Source: JAGXKT01 sp964531695 (lineage in GTDB: Bacteria > Planctomycetota > Phycisphaerae > SM23-33). From it: DNA of 64,000 nt. The notes below the pieces were generated by a model. The model was not told the DNA's origin and did not search any database. It worked only from the letters and a program-made list of their open reading frames with translations. The position numbers were made by a program, and so were the translations under genes. Shown here one piece after another: positions 52,666-61,065 of this stretch. Location of the stretch: assembly GCA_964531695.1 (NCBI GenBank), contig CAZHEH010000003.1:1-64000 (forward strand). Direction: 5' to 3'. Positions within the stretch are counted from its first letter, which is position 1. Each line of letters opens with the position of its first letter.

Positions 52666-54504
52666 ATGGACCGGAAGTACATCCGAAACTTCAGCATCAT
52701 CGCTCACATCGACCACGGCAAGAGCACGCTGGCCGACCGCATGCTCTTGCGCTGCGGGGCCATCACCGAGCGCGAGTTCCACGATCAGATGCTCGACGAC
52801 ATGGACCTGGAGCAGGAGCGCGGCATCACGATCAAGTCCTCGGCCGTCACCATCGAGTACGAGCACGAGGGCGAGACGTACATGCTTAACATGATCGACA
52901 CGCCCGGGCACGTGGATTTCCACTACGAGGTCAGCCGGGCGCTGACGGCCTGCGAGGGGGCGTTGCTGGTGGTGGACGCGGCACAGGGCGTGGAGGCCCA
53001 GACGGTGGCCAACGCCCACCTGGCCCAACGCAGCGGGCTGTACCTCGTGCCCGTGGTGAACAAGATCGACCTGCCCGCCGCCCGGCCGGAGGACGTGGCC
53101 ATGGAGGTCGAGCACCTTCTGGGCACGGGCGAGCACGCCTCGCACAAGATGGACGGCACGACCTGGGCGGCCGAGGACTGCATTTTCACCTCCGCCAAGA
53201 CGGGCCGGGGCGTGGAGGAGATGCTCGCGGCCATCGTTGAGCTGCTCCCGCCGCCCAAGGGCGATGCCGAGGCCGAGACCAAGGCGCTCGTCTTCGACAG
53301 CACGTACGACGACTACCGCGGCGTCGTGGTGTATATCCGCATGTTTGACGGTCGGCTCCGCGTCGGCGACAAGGTTCGCATGATCGGCACGGAGGAGGTG
53401 TACCAGATCAGCGAGCTGGGCAAGTTCGCCCCGACACCGCGCCGCGTGAGGGAGATGTCCGCCGGCGAGGTCGGCTACATCGTCGCCAGCATCCGCAGTG
53501 TCTCGTCGGTGCACGTGGGGGACACGATGACGCTGGCGAATCGCCCGGCCGACGAGCCGCTGCCCGGCTACCGCCCGCCGCAGCAGATGGTCTTCTCGGA
53601 CTTCTACTGCGGGCCTTCGACGGACTTCCCGGACCTGCGGGAGGCCCTGGAGAAGCTCCAGCTCAACGACGCGTCGCTGACCTTCGTGCCGATCAGCTCC
53701 GACGCCCTGGGCTTCGGCTTCCGCTGCGGCTTCCTCGGGCTGCTGCACATGGAGATCGTCCAGGAGCGGCTGGAGCGCGAGCACGGCATCGAGGTCGTGC
53801 AGACCGCGCCGACCGTGCCCTACGAGGTGCAGCAGGTGGGCGGCGAGACCGTCGAGGTGGATTCCGCCGGCGATCTGCCCGATCCGTCGTACATCGAGGA
53901 GATCCGCGAACCGTACGTCCGCACGGAGCTGATCATCCCGGAGGACGGCGTCGGCCCGGTCATGCAGCTCGCGGAGGAGCGCCGCGCGACCTACACCGGG
54001 CAGGAGTACCTCTCCAGCGACCGCGTGATCCTCAGCTACGAGTTCCCGCTGGCCGAGATCGTGTATGACTTCTACGACAAGCTCAAGAGCGCCACGCGCG
54101 GCTACGGAACGATGGACTACGAGATGATCGGCTTCCGGCCGGACGACTTGGTGAAGCTGGACATCCTGGTCAACGGCGAGCGGGTGGACGCGCTGTCCGT
54201 CATCTGCCATCGCTCGAAGGCCGACAAGCGCGGCCGGGCGCTGATCCAGCGCCTGCGGCAGGAGATCAGCCGCCACATGTTCGACATTCCCCTCCAGGCC
54301 GCCGTCGGGGGGCGGATCATCGCGCGGGAGACCATCAAGGCGATGCGAAAGAACGTCACCGCCAAATGCTACGGCGGCGACGTGACACGGAAGCGCAAGT
54401 TGCTGGAGAAGCAGAAGGCCGGCAAGAAGCGGATGAAGATGGTCGGCAACGTCGAGATCCCGCAGAAGGCCTTCATGGCTGTGCTGGAAGCGGGCGAGGA
54501 GTAG
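52666..54504 (+). CDS. lepA: Elongation factor 4 (LepA)
   Basis: A 612-residue ribosomal back-translocating GTPase. G1 AHIDHGKST, switch I with RGITIKSS, G3 DTPGHVDF, G4 NKIDLP, G5 SAKTG; then domain II, EF-G-like III and V, and the LepA C-terminal domain (ATRGYGTMDYEMIGF; RKNVTAKCYGGDVTRKRK; GKKRMKMVGNVEIP). All family signatures and the usual length are present. It probably has its own promoter, just upstream. Confidence 0.97.
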   Translation: MDRKYIRNFSIIAHIDHGKSTLADRMLLRCGAITEREFHDQMLDDMDLEQERGITIKSSAVTIEYEHEGETYMLNMIDTPGHVDFHYEVSRALTACEGALLVVDAAQGVEAQTVANAHLAQRSGLYLVPVVNKIDLPAARPEDVAMEVEHLLGTGEHASHKMDGTTWAAEDCIFTSAKTGRGVEEMLAAIVELLPPPKGDAEAETKALVFDSTYDDYRGVVVYIRMFDGRLRVGDKVRMIGTEEVYQISELGKFAPTPRRVREMSAGEVGYIVASIRSVSSVHVGDTMTLANRPADEPLPGYRPPQQMVFSDFYCGPSTDFPDLREALEKLQLNDASLTFVPISSDALGFGFRCGFLGLLHMEIVQERLEREHGIEVVQTAPTVPYEVQQVGGETVEVDSAGDLPDPSYIEEIREPYVRTELIIPEDGVGPVMQLAEERRATYTGQEYLSSDRVILSYEFPLAEIVYDFYDKLKSATRGYGTMDYEMIGFRPDDLVKLDILVNGERVDALSVICHRSKADKRGRALIQRLRQEISRHMFDIPLQAAVGGRIIARETIKAMRKNVTAKCYGGDVTRKRKLLEKQKAGKKRMKMVGNVEIPQKAFMAVLEAGEE

Positions 54505-54597
54505 GTCCGCGACGGGGGACCCATGCGGCGGATCGGGCGGGGCTCGACATGCGAGCGGACGGCGTTGCCACGGCCGGCGGGGGGCGGCAGCGCGAGG

Positions 54598-55302
54598 TCA
54601 GGCGGATGCGAGCAGGGCCGCACGCACGTCGGCGGCGCTGTGCGCAACGTAATGCGGCTCGCCGCCCTCCGGGGCGGGATTGTCCGCGTGCACCTGGGCC
54701 GCGCGGCGGAGTTGTATGGTCCGCCAGCCGAGGGCGTTGGGGGCGATGAAGTCCTTAGCGGGGTTGTCCGCCACGTAGGCACACCGCTCGTGGGGCGCGC
54801 CGAGCCGCTCGGCCGCCATTTCGAACCCCGCCGGGGACGGCTTCCAGCACTCCCGGCCGAGCTCCTCGGTGAACACCGCGACCTCGAAGAACCCCGCCAA
54901 GCCCAGCGCATCGAGCTTGAGTCTCTGGGTGGGCAAATACCCGTCACTGAGCAGGCCGAGGCGAAGGTCCTCTTGCAGCCGCTCCACGAGGTCGGCCATG
55001 TCCCGCCAGGGGCGAATCCGCGGCGAATGCCCGCGGAAGGCCGTCACCAGGTCGCCGATCTCCTCCGGAGACAGGCCGAGCTCGAAGTGCTCGCTCAGGG
55101 CGTCGAACGCCCGCTCGGCCCGGCCGGCGAGAAAGCGCTGCCAGAGCCAGTGGAGATACTCGGCCGCGCCGCGGTCGCCCGGCCTACTCGCGGCCAGCCG
55201 CGAGGCGACGAAGCGGTACCCGCTGCGAACGTACTCGCGCTCGGGATAGAGGGTGTCATCGAGGTCGAACACGGCGGCCCGGATGGGAAGCGTTTGCGGC
55301 AT
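54598..55302 (-). CDS. HAD-superfamily phosphatase
   Basis: A 234-residue haloacid-dehalogenase hydrolase. FDLDDT (nucleophile Asp13, Asp15), LLSDG (motif II), WKPSP (motif III Lys) and VADNPAKDF (motif IV) are all present, with a helical C1 cap between motifs I and II. The substrate is unknown. It is 21 bp after the ATP-grasp gene in the sugar-transferase operon, so a sugar phosphate is possible; MAGs often carry this order in surface polysaccharide loci (inference). Confidence 0.85.
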   Translation of the reverse strand: MPQTLPIRAAVFDLDDTLYPEREYVRSGYRFVASRLAASRPGDRGAAEYLHWLWQRFLAGRAERAFDALSEHFELGLSPEEIGDLVTAFRGHSPRIRPWRDMADLVERLQEDLRLGLLSDGYLPTQRLKLDALGLAGFFEVAVFTEELGRECWKPSPAGFEMAAERLGAPHERCAYVADNPAKDFIAPNALGWRTIQLRRAAQVHADNPAPEGGEPHYVAHSAADVRAALLASA

Positions 55303-55323
55303 GGTACCCCCTGAGCTCGGGTG

Positions 55324-56328
55324 CTATCGGAATTGCGGCGTATCATACCCGGGCAGGGAGCCCGGGTCATCCACTTGTTCGTAGGCCGCGTCGTCGTAGC
55401 GCATCATGAGCAGGCGGTCGGTGAAGCGGCCCAGCTCGGCGGAGATCGGCAGGCCCAGGACCTCCTGAAGCAGGTAGAGCGGCAGATCCGCGCCGGCCGC
55501 GACGGACAGGGGCGCCCCGCCGCCGAACCGCGGGTTGACCTCGAAGTAGCGCGGCGGGCCGCTGTTGTCCCGGCGGCACTGGCAGCAGAACACGCCCCAG
55601 ATGCCGTCGAGCCCCTCGGCAAGCTTCACGGCCGTTTCCATCAGCGCCGGGTCCCGCGTCGTGATTCCCTTCTCCACCTCGCCGCTGCGAACGACCAGAC
55701 GCTGCCGGGGCACCACGCAGCGCACGACGCCGTCGCGCGAGCGGTAGACGTCGATCGTGTATTCCCGACCGGGCACGTAGTCCTGCACGATCAGAAGTTG
55801 CCCGAAGGTGGCGACGTGCGCCGCCAGCTCGCGTTCATTGTGAATGACGGCCGTGCCGACGCTGGCCGAGCCCCGCACCGGCTTGACGAAGCACGGGTAG
55901 AACGGCTCCCGCCGGAACGTGGCCAGCGAAAGGGTCCGGATCGTGGCCAGCCCGACGCGGCTGAGCTGTTCGTTGAGCCGGGCCTTGTCGCGGCAGAGCG
56001 CCACCGCCTCCTCCGTGCCGACCATGGCGGTGCAACCCAGCTCGGCGAACTGGTCCGCCTGACGCGCGATGCTGCGCAGGTCCATGTCGGTCAGCGGCAC
56101 CAGCAGGCCGATGTCATGCTCGCGCACGGCCTCCAGCAGGGCGGGGACGTACTCGATCCGGCCGACCGTCGGCACCAGAACGCCCGCGTCGGCGCGGCGG
56201 AAGGCGGGGGACGCCGAGGTGATGTCCGTGGCCACGATGCGTCCGGCCACGTCCAGCGTTTCCATCGCACGCCGGAAGGCGTCCATGAGCTGGACGCGGC
56301 GCCCGGCGCACGTGAACAGGATGTTCAG
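55324..56328 (-). CDS. ATP-grasp ligase, probable CTG start
   Basis: A carbamoyl-phosphate-synthase-like ATP-grasp protein of about 334 residues. Seen: CFVKPVRGSASVGT (ATP lid), IVQDYVPGREYTIDVY, FEVNPRFGGGAPLS (metal-binding Glu/Asn). The first ATG (56286) would remove beta-1; reading upstream gives NILFTCAGRRVQLMDAF, the usual N-terminus of this family (MNILFTxAGRR). The only fitting start is CTG at 56328, one base after the TGA of the sugar-transferase gene. It probably ligates an amino acid or acid to a carboxylate, perhaps on a cell-surface sugar; the substrate is unknown. Confidence 0.75.
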   Translation of the reverse strand: MNILFTCAGRRVQLMDAFRRAMETLDVAGRIVATDITSASPAFRRADAGVLVPTVGRIEYVPALLEAVREHDIGLLVPLTDMDLRSIARQADQFAELGCTAMVGTEEAVALCRDKARLNEQLSRVGLATIRTLSLATFRREPFYPCFVKPVRGSASVGTAVIHNERELAAHVATFGQLLIVQDYVPGREYTIDVYRSRDGVVRCVVPRQRLVVRSGEVEKGITTRDPALMETAVKLAEGLDGIWGVFCCQCRRDNSGPPRYFEVNPRFGGGAPLSVAAGADLPLYLLQEVLGLPISAELGRFTDRLLMMRYDDAAYEQVDDPGSLPGYDTPQFR

Positions 56329-56329
56329 C

Positions 56330-56983
56330 TCACGCTTGGCGATCTGACTGTCTTCCTTCTTCGGGGGCTCCGCTCCGTCCCGAGGCGGCCGACTCGTAGC
56401 GGCTCTCCCGGCTGTACTGCTTCTCGTAGACGCGATCTCGCGATCCGAGCAGGTTCCGGACCGTTCGCAGCAGGATGCGCAGGTCCATCAGCAGACCCAT
56501 ATTCTGCACATAATGCAGGTCCATCTCTATCTTGTCCTCGATGGGCAGCTCCCCTCGCCCGTAGGCCTGCGCGTAGCCCGTGATGCCGGGCCGGACGTCG
56601 AGGCGGTGGCGCTGGCGCTCGTCCCATTCGGCCGCCTGGCGTTCGTAGAGCGGACGGGGCCCCACGAGTGACATATGGCCTGCCAGCACGTTGAGCAACT
56701 GGGGCAACTCGTCGACGCTGGTCTCGCGCAGGAAGCGTCCGATCCGCGTCAGCCGGGGGTCCTCCCCGGAATGCGGGGAGTGCCCGTATGGATCGACATC
56801 GGACCGCATCGTTCGGAACTTCAGCATTGTGAACGCCTTGCCGTTCCGGCCGGCACGCCGCTGGCGGAACAGGGCCGGGCCGGGCGAACTCAGCCGTACC
56901 AGCAAACCCAGCACCAGCAGGGGGACCGCAAGCAGGAGCAGCCCGAAGCCGGCGCCGACGATGTCGAAGATGCGCTTCAGCAT
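56330..56983 (-). CDS. Polyprenyl-phosphate sugar-1-phosphate transferase (priming)
   Basis: A 217-residue bacterial sugar transferase (WcaJ/PglC-like core). One N-terminal membrane helix (FDIVGAGFGLLLLAVPLLVLGL), FTMLKFRTMR, DELPQLLNVLAGHMSLVGPRP and RPGITGYAQ are the family blocks. It starts glycan assembly by moving a sugar phosphate onto a lipid carrier at the inner membrane. Start at ATG 56983; an upstream frame is open but not protein-like. It heads an operon with the ATP-grasp and HAD genes. Confidence 0.9.
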   Translation of the reverse strand: MLKRIFDIVGAGFGLLLLAVPLLVLGLLVRLSSPGPALFRQRRAGRNGKAFTMLKFRTMRSDVDPYGHSPHSGEDPRLTRIGRFLRETSVDELPQLLNVLAGHMSLVGPRPLYERQAAEWDERQRHRLDVRPGITGYAQAYGRGELPIEDKIEMDLHYVQNMGLLMDLRILLRTVRNLLGSRDRVYEKQYSRESRYESAASGRSGAPEEGRQSDRQA

Positions 56984-57081
56984 GGATGACCGGTCCCGGC
57001 CGTACCCCGCGCGGAGACCACGGCAGCCGGACCCGCCGGCAGGAGTGGGCGCTCGTGCGGCGGACACGGCAAGCCGAACCG

Positions 57082-57110
57082 AGTATAGCACGCCTTTGCC
57101 GTATGGTCAT
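57082..57110 (-). promoter_or_regulatory. Promoter of the sugar-transferase operon
   Basis: Minus strand: ATGACC (57110-57105), 17-bp spacer, TATACT (57087-57082). The leader to ATG 56983 is about 90 bases. Confidence 0.5.
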
Positions 57111-57151
57111 CCGGGCAGTGCGGCTTGCGCCACGGCCCTTCTCGCCGGGGC

Positions 57152-58138
57152 TCAGGCCGTCGCGGCGCCCGCCTCGAGCCGGCCCCGCTCGTAGTCGATG
57201 ATGTCCTGGAAGCAGTCCCGCAGGGCGTGGGCGGGCTCGTATCCGGTCAGCCGCTTGAGCTTGCCGAGGTCGGGGGCCCGCACCATCATGTCATCGAACG
57301 GTCGCCCGTACGCTTCCTCGTAGCTCAGCCGCCGAATCTCAGAGCCGCTGCCCGTCATCTCGATGATCGTATCGGCCAGCTCGTTTATCGACATGGGGCT
57401 GTCGTTGCCGACATTGATAACCTGCCCCCGGGCCTCAGGACACTCGACCAGGTCGAGAAGGGCCCGGACCACGTCCGCAACGTGGCAGAAGCACCGGGTC
57501 TGATCGCCGGTTCCGTAGATCTCGATGGGCTCGTCCCGCAAGGCCCGGCTCACGAACCGCGGGACGACCATTCCGTACTGGCCGGTCTGGCGAGGACCGA
57601 TCGTGTTGAACAGCCGTACCACCACGGCCGGGAGGCCGAACTGCTCGTGGTAGGCAAGCGCCAGGAACTCGTCGACCATCTTGCTGCACGCGTAGCTCCA
57701 TCGCGTGAAGGTCGTGGGCCCGAGCGTCGTGTCGTTGTCTTCCCGAAAGGGCGTTCGGGTGTTCTTGCCGTAGACCTCCGAGGTCGAGGCCAGCACGATA
57801 GGAGTGCCGTAGCGGCTGGCCAGCGCGAGGACGATCTCCGAGCCGTGGATGTTGGTCTCGATGGTATGCACCGGTCTCTCGGCGATGAGCTTGACCCCCA
57901 CGGCCGCCGCGAGATGGAAGACCATGTCGGCCCGGTCCACCAGCGCAACCATGGCGGATTCGTCACAAACCGTGCCGCGTACGAAGCGGAACCCGTCTCG
58001 GTCGACCAGGTGAGCGATGTTGGCGAGAGAGCCGGTGGACAGGTCGTCGACGGCGGTGACGCTGTCGCCGCGGTCGAGCAGGGCCTCCCCGAGGTGCGAT
58101 CCGATGAACCCGGCGCCGCCGGTGATGAGCACGTTCAC
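57152..58138 (-). CDS. NAD-dependent nucleotide-sugar epimerase/dehydratase
   Basis: A 328-residue extended short-chain dehydrogenase. GGAGFIGSHLG (residues 7-17) binds NAD; STSEVYG supplies the catalytic Ser/Thr; YACSK supplies Tyr and Lys; RLFNTIGPRQ and GTGDQTRCFCHV are the sugar-nucleotide contacts. The RLFNTIGPRQ block resembles UDP-glucuronate decarboxylase and UDP-sugar epimerases, but the exact activity is open. It lies upstream of the sugar-transferase operon on the same strand, 168 bp away, and probably supplies its nucleotide sugar. Confidence 0.88.
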   Translation of the reverse strand: MNVLITGGAGFIGSHLGEALLDRGDSVTAVDDLSTGSLANIAHLVDRDGFRFVRGTVCDESAMVALVDRADMVFHLAAAVGVKLIAERPVHTIETNIHGSEIVLALASRYGTPIVLASTSEVYGKNTRTPFREDNDTTLGPTTFTRWSYACSKMVDEFLALAYHEQFGLPAVVVRLFNTIGPRQTGQYGMVVPRFVSRALRDEPIEIYGTGDQTRCFCHVADVVRALLDLVECPEARGQVINVGNDSPMSINELADTIIEMTGSGSEIRRLSYEEAYGRPFDDMMVRAPDLGKLKRLTGYEPAHALRDCFQDIIDYERGRLEAGAATA

Positions 58139-58230
58139 TCTTATCTCCTTGGCATTCCTTGTGTTGGGAGTTCAGGCCCGCATGTCCGAGCGGGCAGGAC
58201 CGCCCAGTAGACCATTCCCTCGCGCCGGGG

Positions 58231-59892
58231 TCAACTCCATGCGGCGGACTCGCCCGCCGGCGTTTCCTGGCTCAGCTCGGCGCGGGCGACAACGTCCCGG
58301 TAGAACGACTCGCCGCCGAGGGCCACGCACCAGGGCAGCAGGGCCCCGCGCGAGTCCCAGTAGTCCAGCTCGGCGAGCTGCGTGTCGGCGTCGATCCGCC
58401 GGACGGTCCGCTCCAGCAGCTCGGTCTCGACCGCCTTGACCTCACGGCTGACCTCGCGAATCCGCGGCTGCTTGGGGTCTTCCTCCGCAAGCCGGCGCCG
58501 GAGCGAGTCCAGCTCCCCGCGGCGCTTCGCCAAGTCCCCGCAGGCCTGCTGCTGCCATTGCGCCCGGCCGTCTGCCGTTCGGAAGGCCGCCAACCGGGAC
58601 TTGGCCTCGGCCATGGCGTCCGCCCAGTGGGCGCCGAGGTCCGCGGCGGACACCCGCGGTCGCCCGAACCATGCCGCCAGATGATCGGGAAGATCCAGCG
58701 TCGTGCTCAACTTCCGCATCCGGTTCAGCAGCCGGAACCGCACCCGCAGCACCGGCTGCCAGCCGTTGGGCAGTCGCTCGGCCGCCACGGCCGACCGGGC
58801 CCGTCGGGCCAGGAGCTTGCTCCCCAGCCGGTGCGACGCCGGCATGTAGAGCGACCCTCGATGGGGAAGGGCCAGCCGGGCGCCCCCGTCGCCCATGCGT
58901 GCCTGAAGGGCGAGCACGACGGCCTTGCCGGCCAGCGACATCACGCCCGCGTGCCGCAAAGCGCGCAGCGGCAGGCCGCCGTCTTCCAGGGGGAACGACC
59001 GGTCGGCGAGCCGCATCGAGCCGCGTTCCAGGTAGGCGACGGCTCGCACGGCGTGTCCTTGGTGCCGGAAGGCCCCGAAGAACGGCAACTCCCCCGCGTC
59101 GGCATCCAGCGGGCGCAGCTCGGAGCCGGCCTCGGCCAGGGACTCGTTGTAGAGCCGGGCGGCCGCGGGGTAGTCCCGCACGAAGTAGTCCAGCAGCGCC
59201 AAGGGCCCGTCCGCGTCCAGGCCGAACAGCTCCGACGACAGCCGCAGTTCGACGCCCGAGTGCAGCCATGCGGCCAGCCATGCGCGGTACAGGTCCACGA
59301 GGGAGCCGGCGGCGTGTCGTTCCAGCAGGTCGTCCAGGCGGGCGCCCTCGGCGGCAAACCATGCTTCGGTACGCTCCCGGGCCTCGGGGTCGGGAAGCCG
59401 CCGCAGCGTGTCCTCCTGCGCGATCTCCAGGATCCGGCGCAGGGGCTCCCGCGTTTCCCGCACGGTCAGGTCGCCGATCGTCCGGTGGTGCTGCCGGTCT
59501 CCGACGTAGCTGGAGCCGATGAGCTGCCAATTGTCGCTCGGCGAAAACTCGTCGTACAGGTCGTCCACGCTCCGGCCGATCTGCTTGGCCAGGGCGCTGG
59601 TGGACATGCCCGTCAGCGGCTCCCAGTTGCGGATGTTCACCGGCACCCGGCCGAGGAATTCGCTGTAGAACACGGCCGCGCCCCAGTCGGCGCCTCCGCT
59701 GCGATGATACCGCTCCCTCGCCAGGCGCAGCTCGGGCTCGTCGACCTTCGCGCCGGGCGCCGAGAAGGCCATGTCGACATCTTCGATGAAGTGCACGGCG
59801 CGGACGGACTCATGGGCCAGCGCGGCGAGCTTGGGGACGACGTCCCAGAGTGGGTGGCAGTTCTGGTCGATGCTGAAGGCCAGGTCGAACAT
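58231..59892 (-). CDS. Unrecognised 553-residue protein translationally coupled to dapF
   Basis: No family recognised. No signal peptide or membrane helix; it looks soluble and helical. Notable text: AVHFIEDVDMAF near the start, DNWQLIGSSYVG (about 130), FGAFRHQGHAVRAVAYLERGSM (about 275-297), a coiled-coil stretch at about 450-500 (LAKRRGELDSLRRRLAEED; VSREVKAVETELLERTVRR) and YWDSRGALLPWCVALGG near the end. Its ATG overlaps the dapF stop (TGATG, 59890-59894), so it is made with DapF. The function could concern lysine or peptidoglycan precursors, but that is only context. Confidence 0.65.
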   Translation of the reverse strand: MFDLAFSIDQNCHPLWDVVPKLAALAHESVRAVHFIEDVDMAFSAPGAKVDEPELRLARERYHRSGGADWGAAVFYSEFLGRVPVNIRNWEPLTGMSTSALAKQIGRSVDDLYDEFSPSDNWQLIGSSYVGDRQHHRTIGDLTVRETREPLRRILEIAQEDTLRRLPDPEARERTEAWFAAEGARLDDLLERHAAGSLVDLYRAWLAAWLHSGVELRLSSELFGLDADGPLALLDYFVRDYPAAARLYNESLAEAGSELRPLDADAGELPFFGAFRHQGHAVRAVAYLERGSMRLADRSFPLEDGGLPLRALRHAGVMSLAGKAVVLALQARMGDGGARLALPHRGSLYMPASHRLGSKLLARRARSAVAAERLPNGWQPVLRVRFRLLNRMRKLSTTLDLPDHLAAWFGRPRVSAADLGAHWADAMAEAKSRLAAFRTADGRAQWQQQACGDLAKRRGELDSLRRRLAEEDPKQPRIREVSREVKAVETELLERTVRRIDADTQLAELDYWDSRGALLPWCVALGGESFYRDVVARAELSQETPAGESAAWS

Positions 59893-60920
59893 CAGGCCTC
59901 CGCGGCGGCGGGCACGGCGCCCCAGGCACGGCGGACGAGTTCCTCGTGGGCCTGGCCGTGGAAAATCCGACGCACGACCGTCTCCAGGCAGACGTCGGAG
60001 ACGACGGCTTCGCCCTCGGCGTTACGCTCCATCGCGAAGTAGACCCTAAGCACATCTCCGCCGCGGGTGCACACGCGGATCGCCTTGCGGCCGGTGGTGT
60101 ATTCCTCCGGCCAGTCGTGTCGCAGCGCGGCGAGGATGGCTGCCGCGGCCGAGCCCGTGCCGCATGCCAGCGTCTCGCCCTCGACGCCGAACTCGAAGGT
60201 CCGCAGCGCGATCTCGCCTTCCCTCAGGACCTGCACAAAATTGGCGTTTGCCCCGCGTGGCTGGAACTCGTCGTGGTGCCGCAGCAGGGGGCCGAGCGTC
60301 GGCACGGCCGCTTTGTCGATGTCGTCCACGTAGGTCACGACGTGGGGGATGCCCGTCTCGACGTAGTCGCAGGCGAGGCGGTGCGTGCCCGCCCGGATAT
60401 CGAGCCCCATCCGCAGGTTCTGCGGCAGGGGAATGCAGACTCGAACGTAACTGCCGCAAGGGTCGGTATGGCTGCATTCATCCAGGTCCTGCCCGAGCAC
60501 GACGCCTGCGCGGGTCAGGATGCGGATGCCGACCTTGCCTTCGCGGACGTCGTCCTTGAAGTGGCCCGGCGGGCCCGGACGGGCGATCACGCGGTGGATC
60601 GGCACCCAGCCCTTGCAGACGACCCAGTGCACGAAACAGGCCGTGCCGTTGCCGCACAACTCGCAATCGCTGCCGTCGGACTCCAGGAACCGGGCGGCGA
60701 TGTCCGCTACCCCGGTATCATCCGGGCGGGACGCGAAGATCACGCCGTCGCCGCCGATGCCGTGTCCGCGCGAGCACAGGGCGCGGGCGAACGTCGCGGC
60801 GCGCTCCGCCGCTTCCGGGCCGTCGGCCAGCAGGGCGTCGTATCGTCCGTCGCGGTTGTCGATGCAGATGAAGTCGTTGCCGCTGCCGGAAAGCTTGGTG
60901 AATTCAATCGTCTCGGTCAT
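59892..60920 (-). CDS. dapF: Diaminopimelate epimerase
   Basis: A 342-residue cofactor-free racemase converting LL- to meso-diaminopimelate for lysine and peptidoglycan. Seen: KLSGSGNDFICIDN, the first catalytic Cys89 in CGNGTACF, RGANANFVQ, and the second Cys in ACGTGSAAAAIL (about 255). The usual CGNGAR reads CGNGTA. The protein is about 60 residues longer than typical DapF, with an inserted loop and a C-terminal extension (ETVVRRIFHGQAHEEL). It is first in an operon with the unknown 553-residue protein. Confidence 0.92.
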   Translation of the reverse strand: MTETIEFTKLSGSGNDFICIDNRDGRYDALLADGPEAAERAATFARALCSRGHGIGGDGVIFASRPDDTGVADIAARFLESDGSDCELCGNGTACFVHWVVCKGWVPIHRVIARPGPPGHFKDDVREGKVGIRILTRAGVVLGQDLDECSHTDPCGSYVRVCIPLPQNLRMGLDIRAGTHRLACDYVETGIPHVVTYVDDIDKAAVPTLGPLLRHHDEFQPRGANANFVQVLREGEIALRTFEFGVEGETLACGTGSAAAAILAALRHDWPEEYTTGRKAIRVCTRGGDVLRVYFAMERNAEGEAVVSDVCLETVVRRIFHGQAHEELVRRAWGAVPAAAEA

Positions 60921-60963
60921 GGGGGGATCACTCGGGCTTCACCGTGGGGGATCGGACCGTGAA

Positions 60964-60992
60964 ACTATACGCGGCCGGGGCCGGGAACCCAA
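60964..60992 (-). promoter_or_regulatory. dapF promoter
   Basis: Minus strand: TTGGGT (60992-60987), 17-bp spacer, TATAGT (60969-60964); the ATG at 60920 is about 37 bases past the expected start. Confidence 0.5.
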
Positions 60993-61065
60993 GCGGATCG
61001 CCCCGCGGCTTCGTCCGGGTCGCGGCACAACGGGCCGGCGGCGGCCCCGCCGGGCCTCGCGCGGC

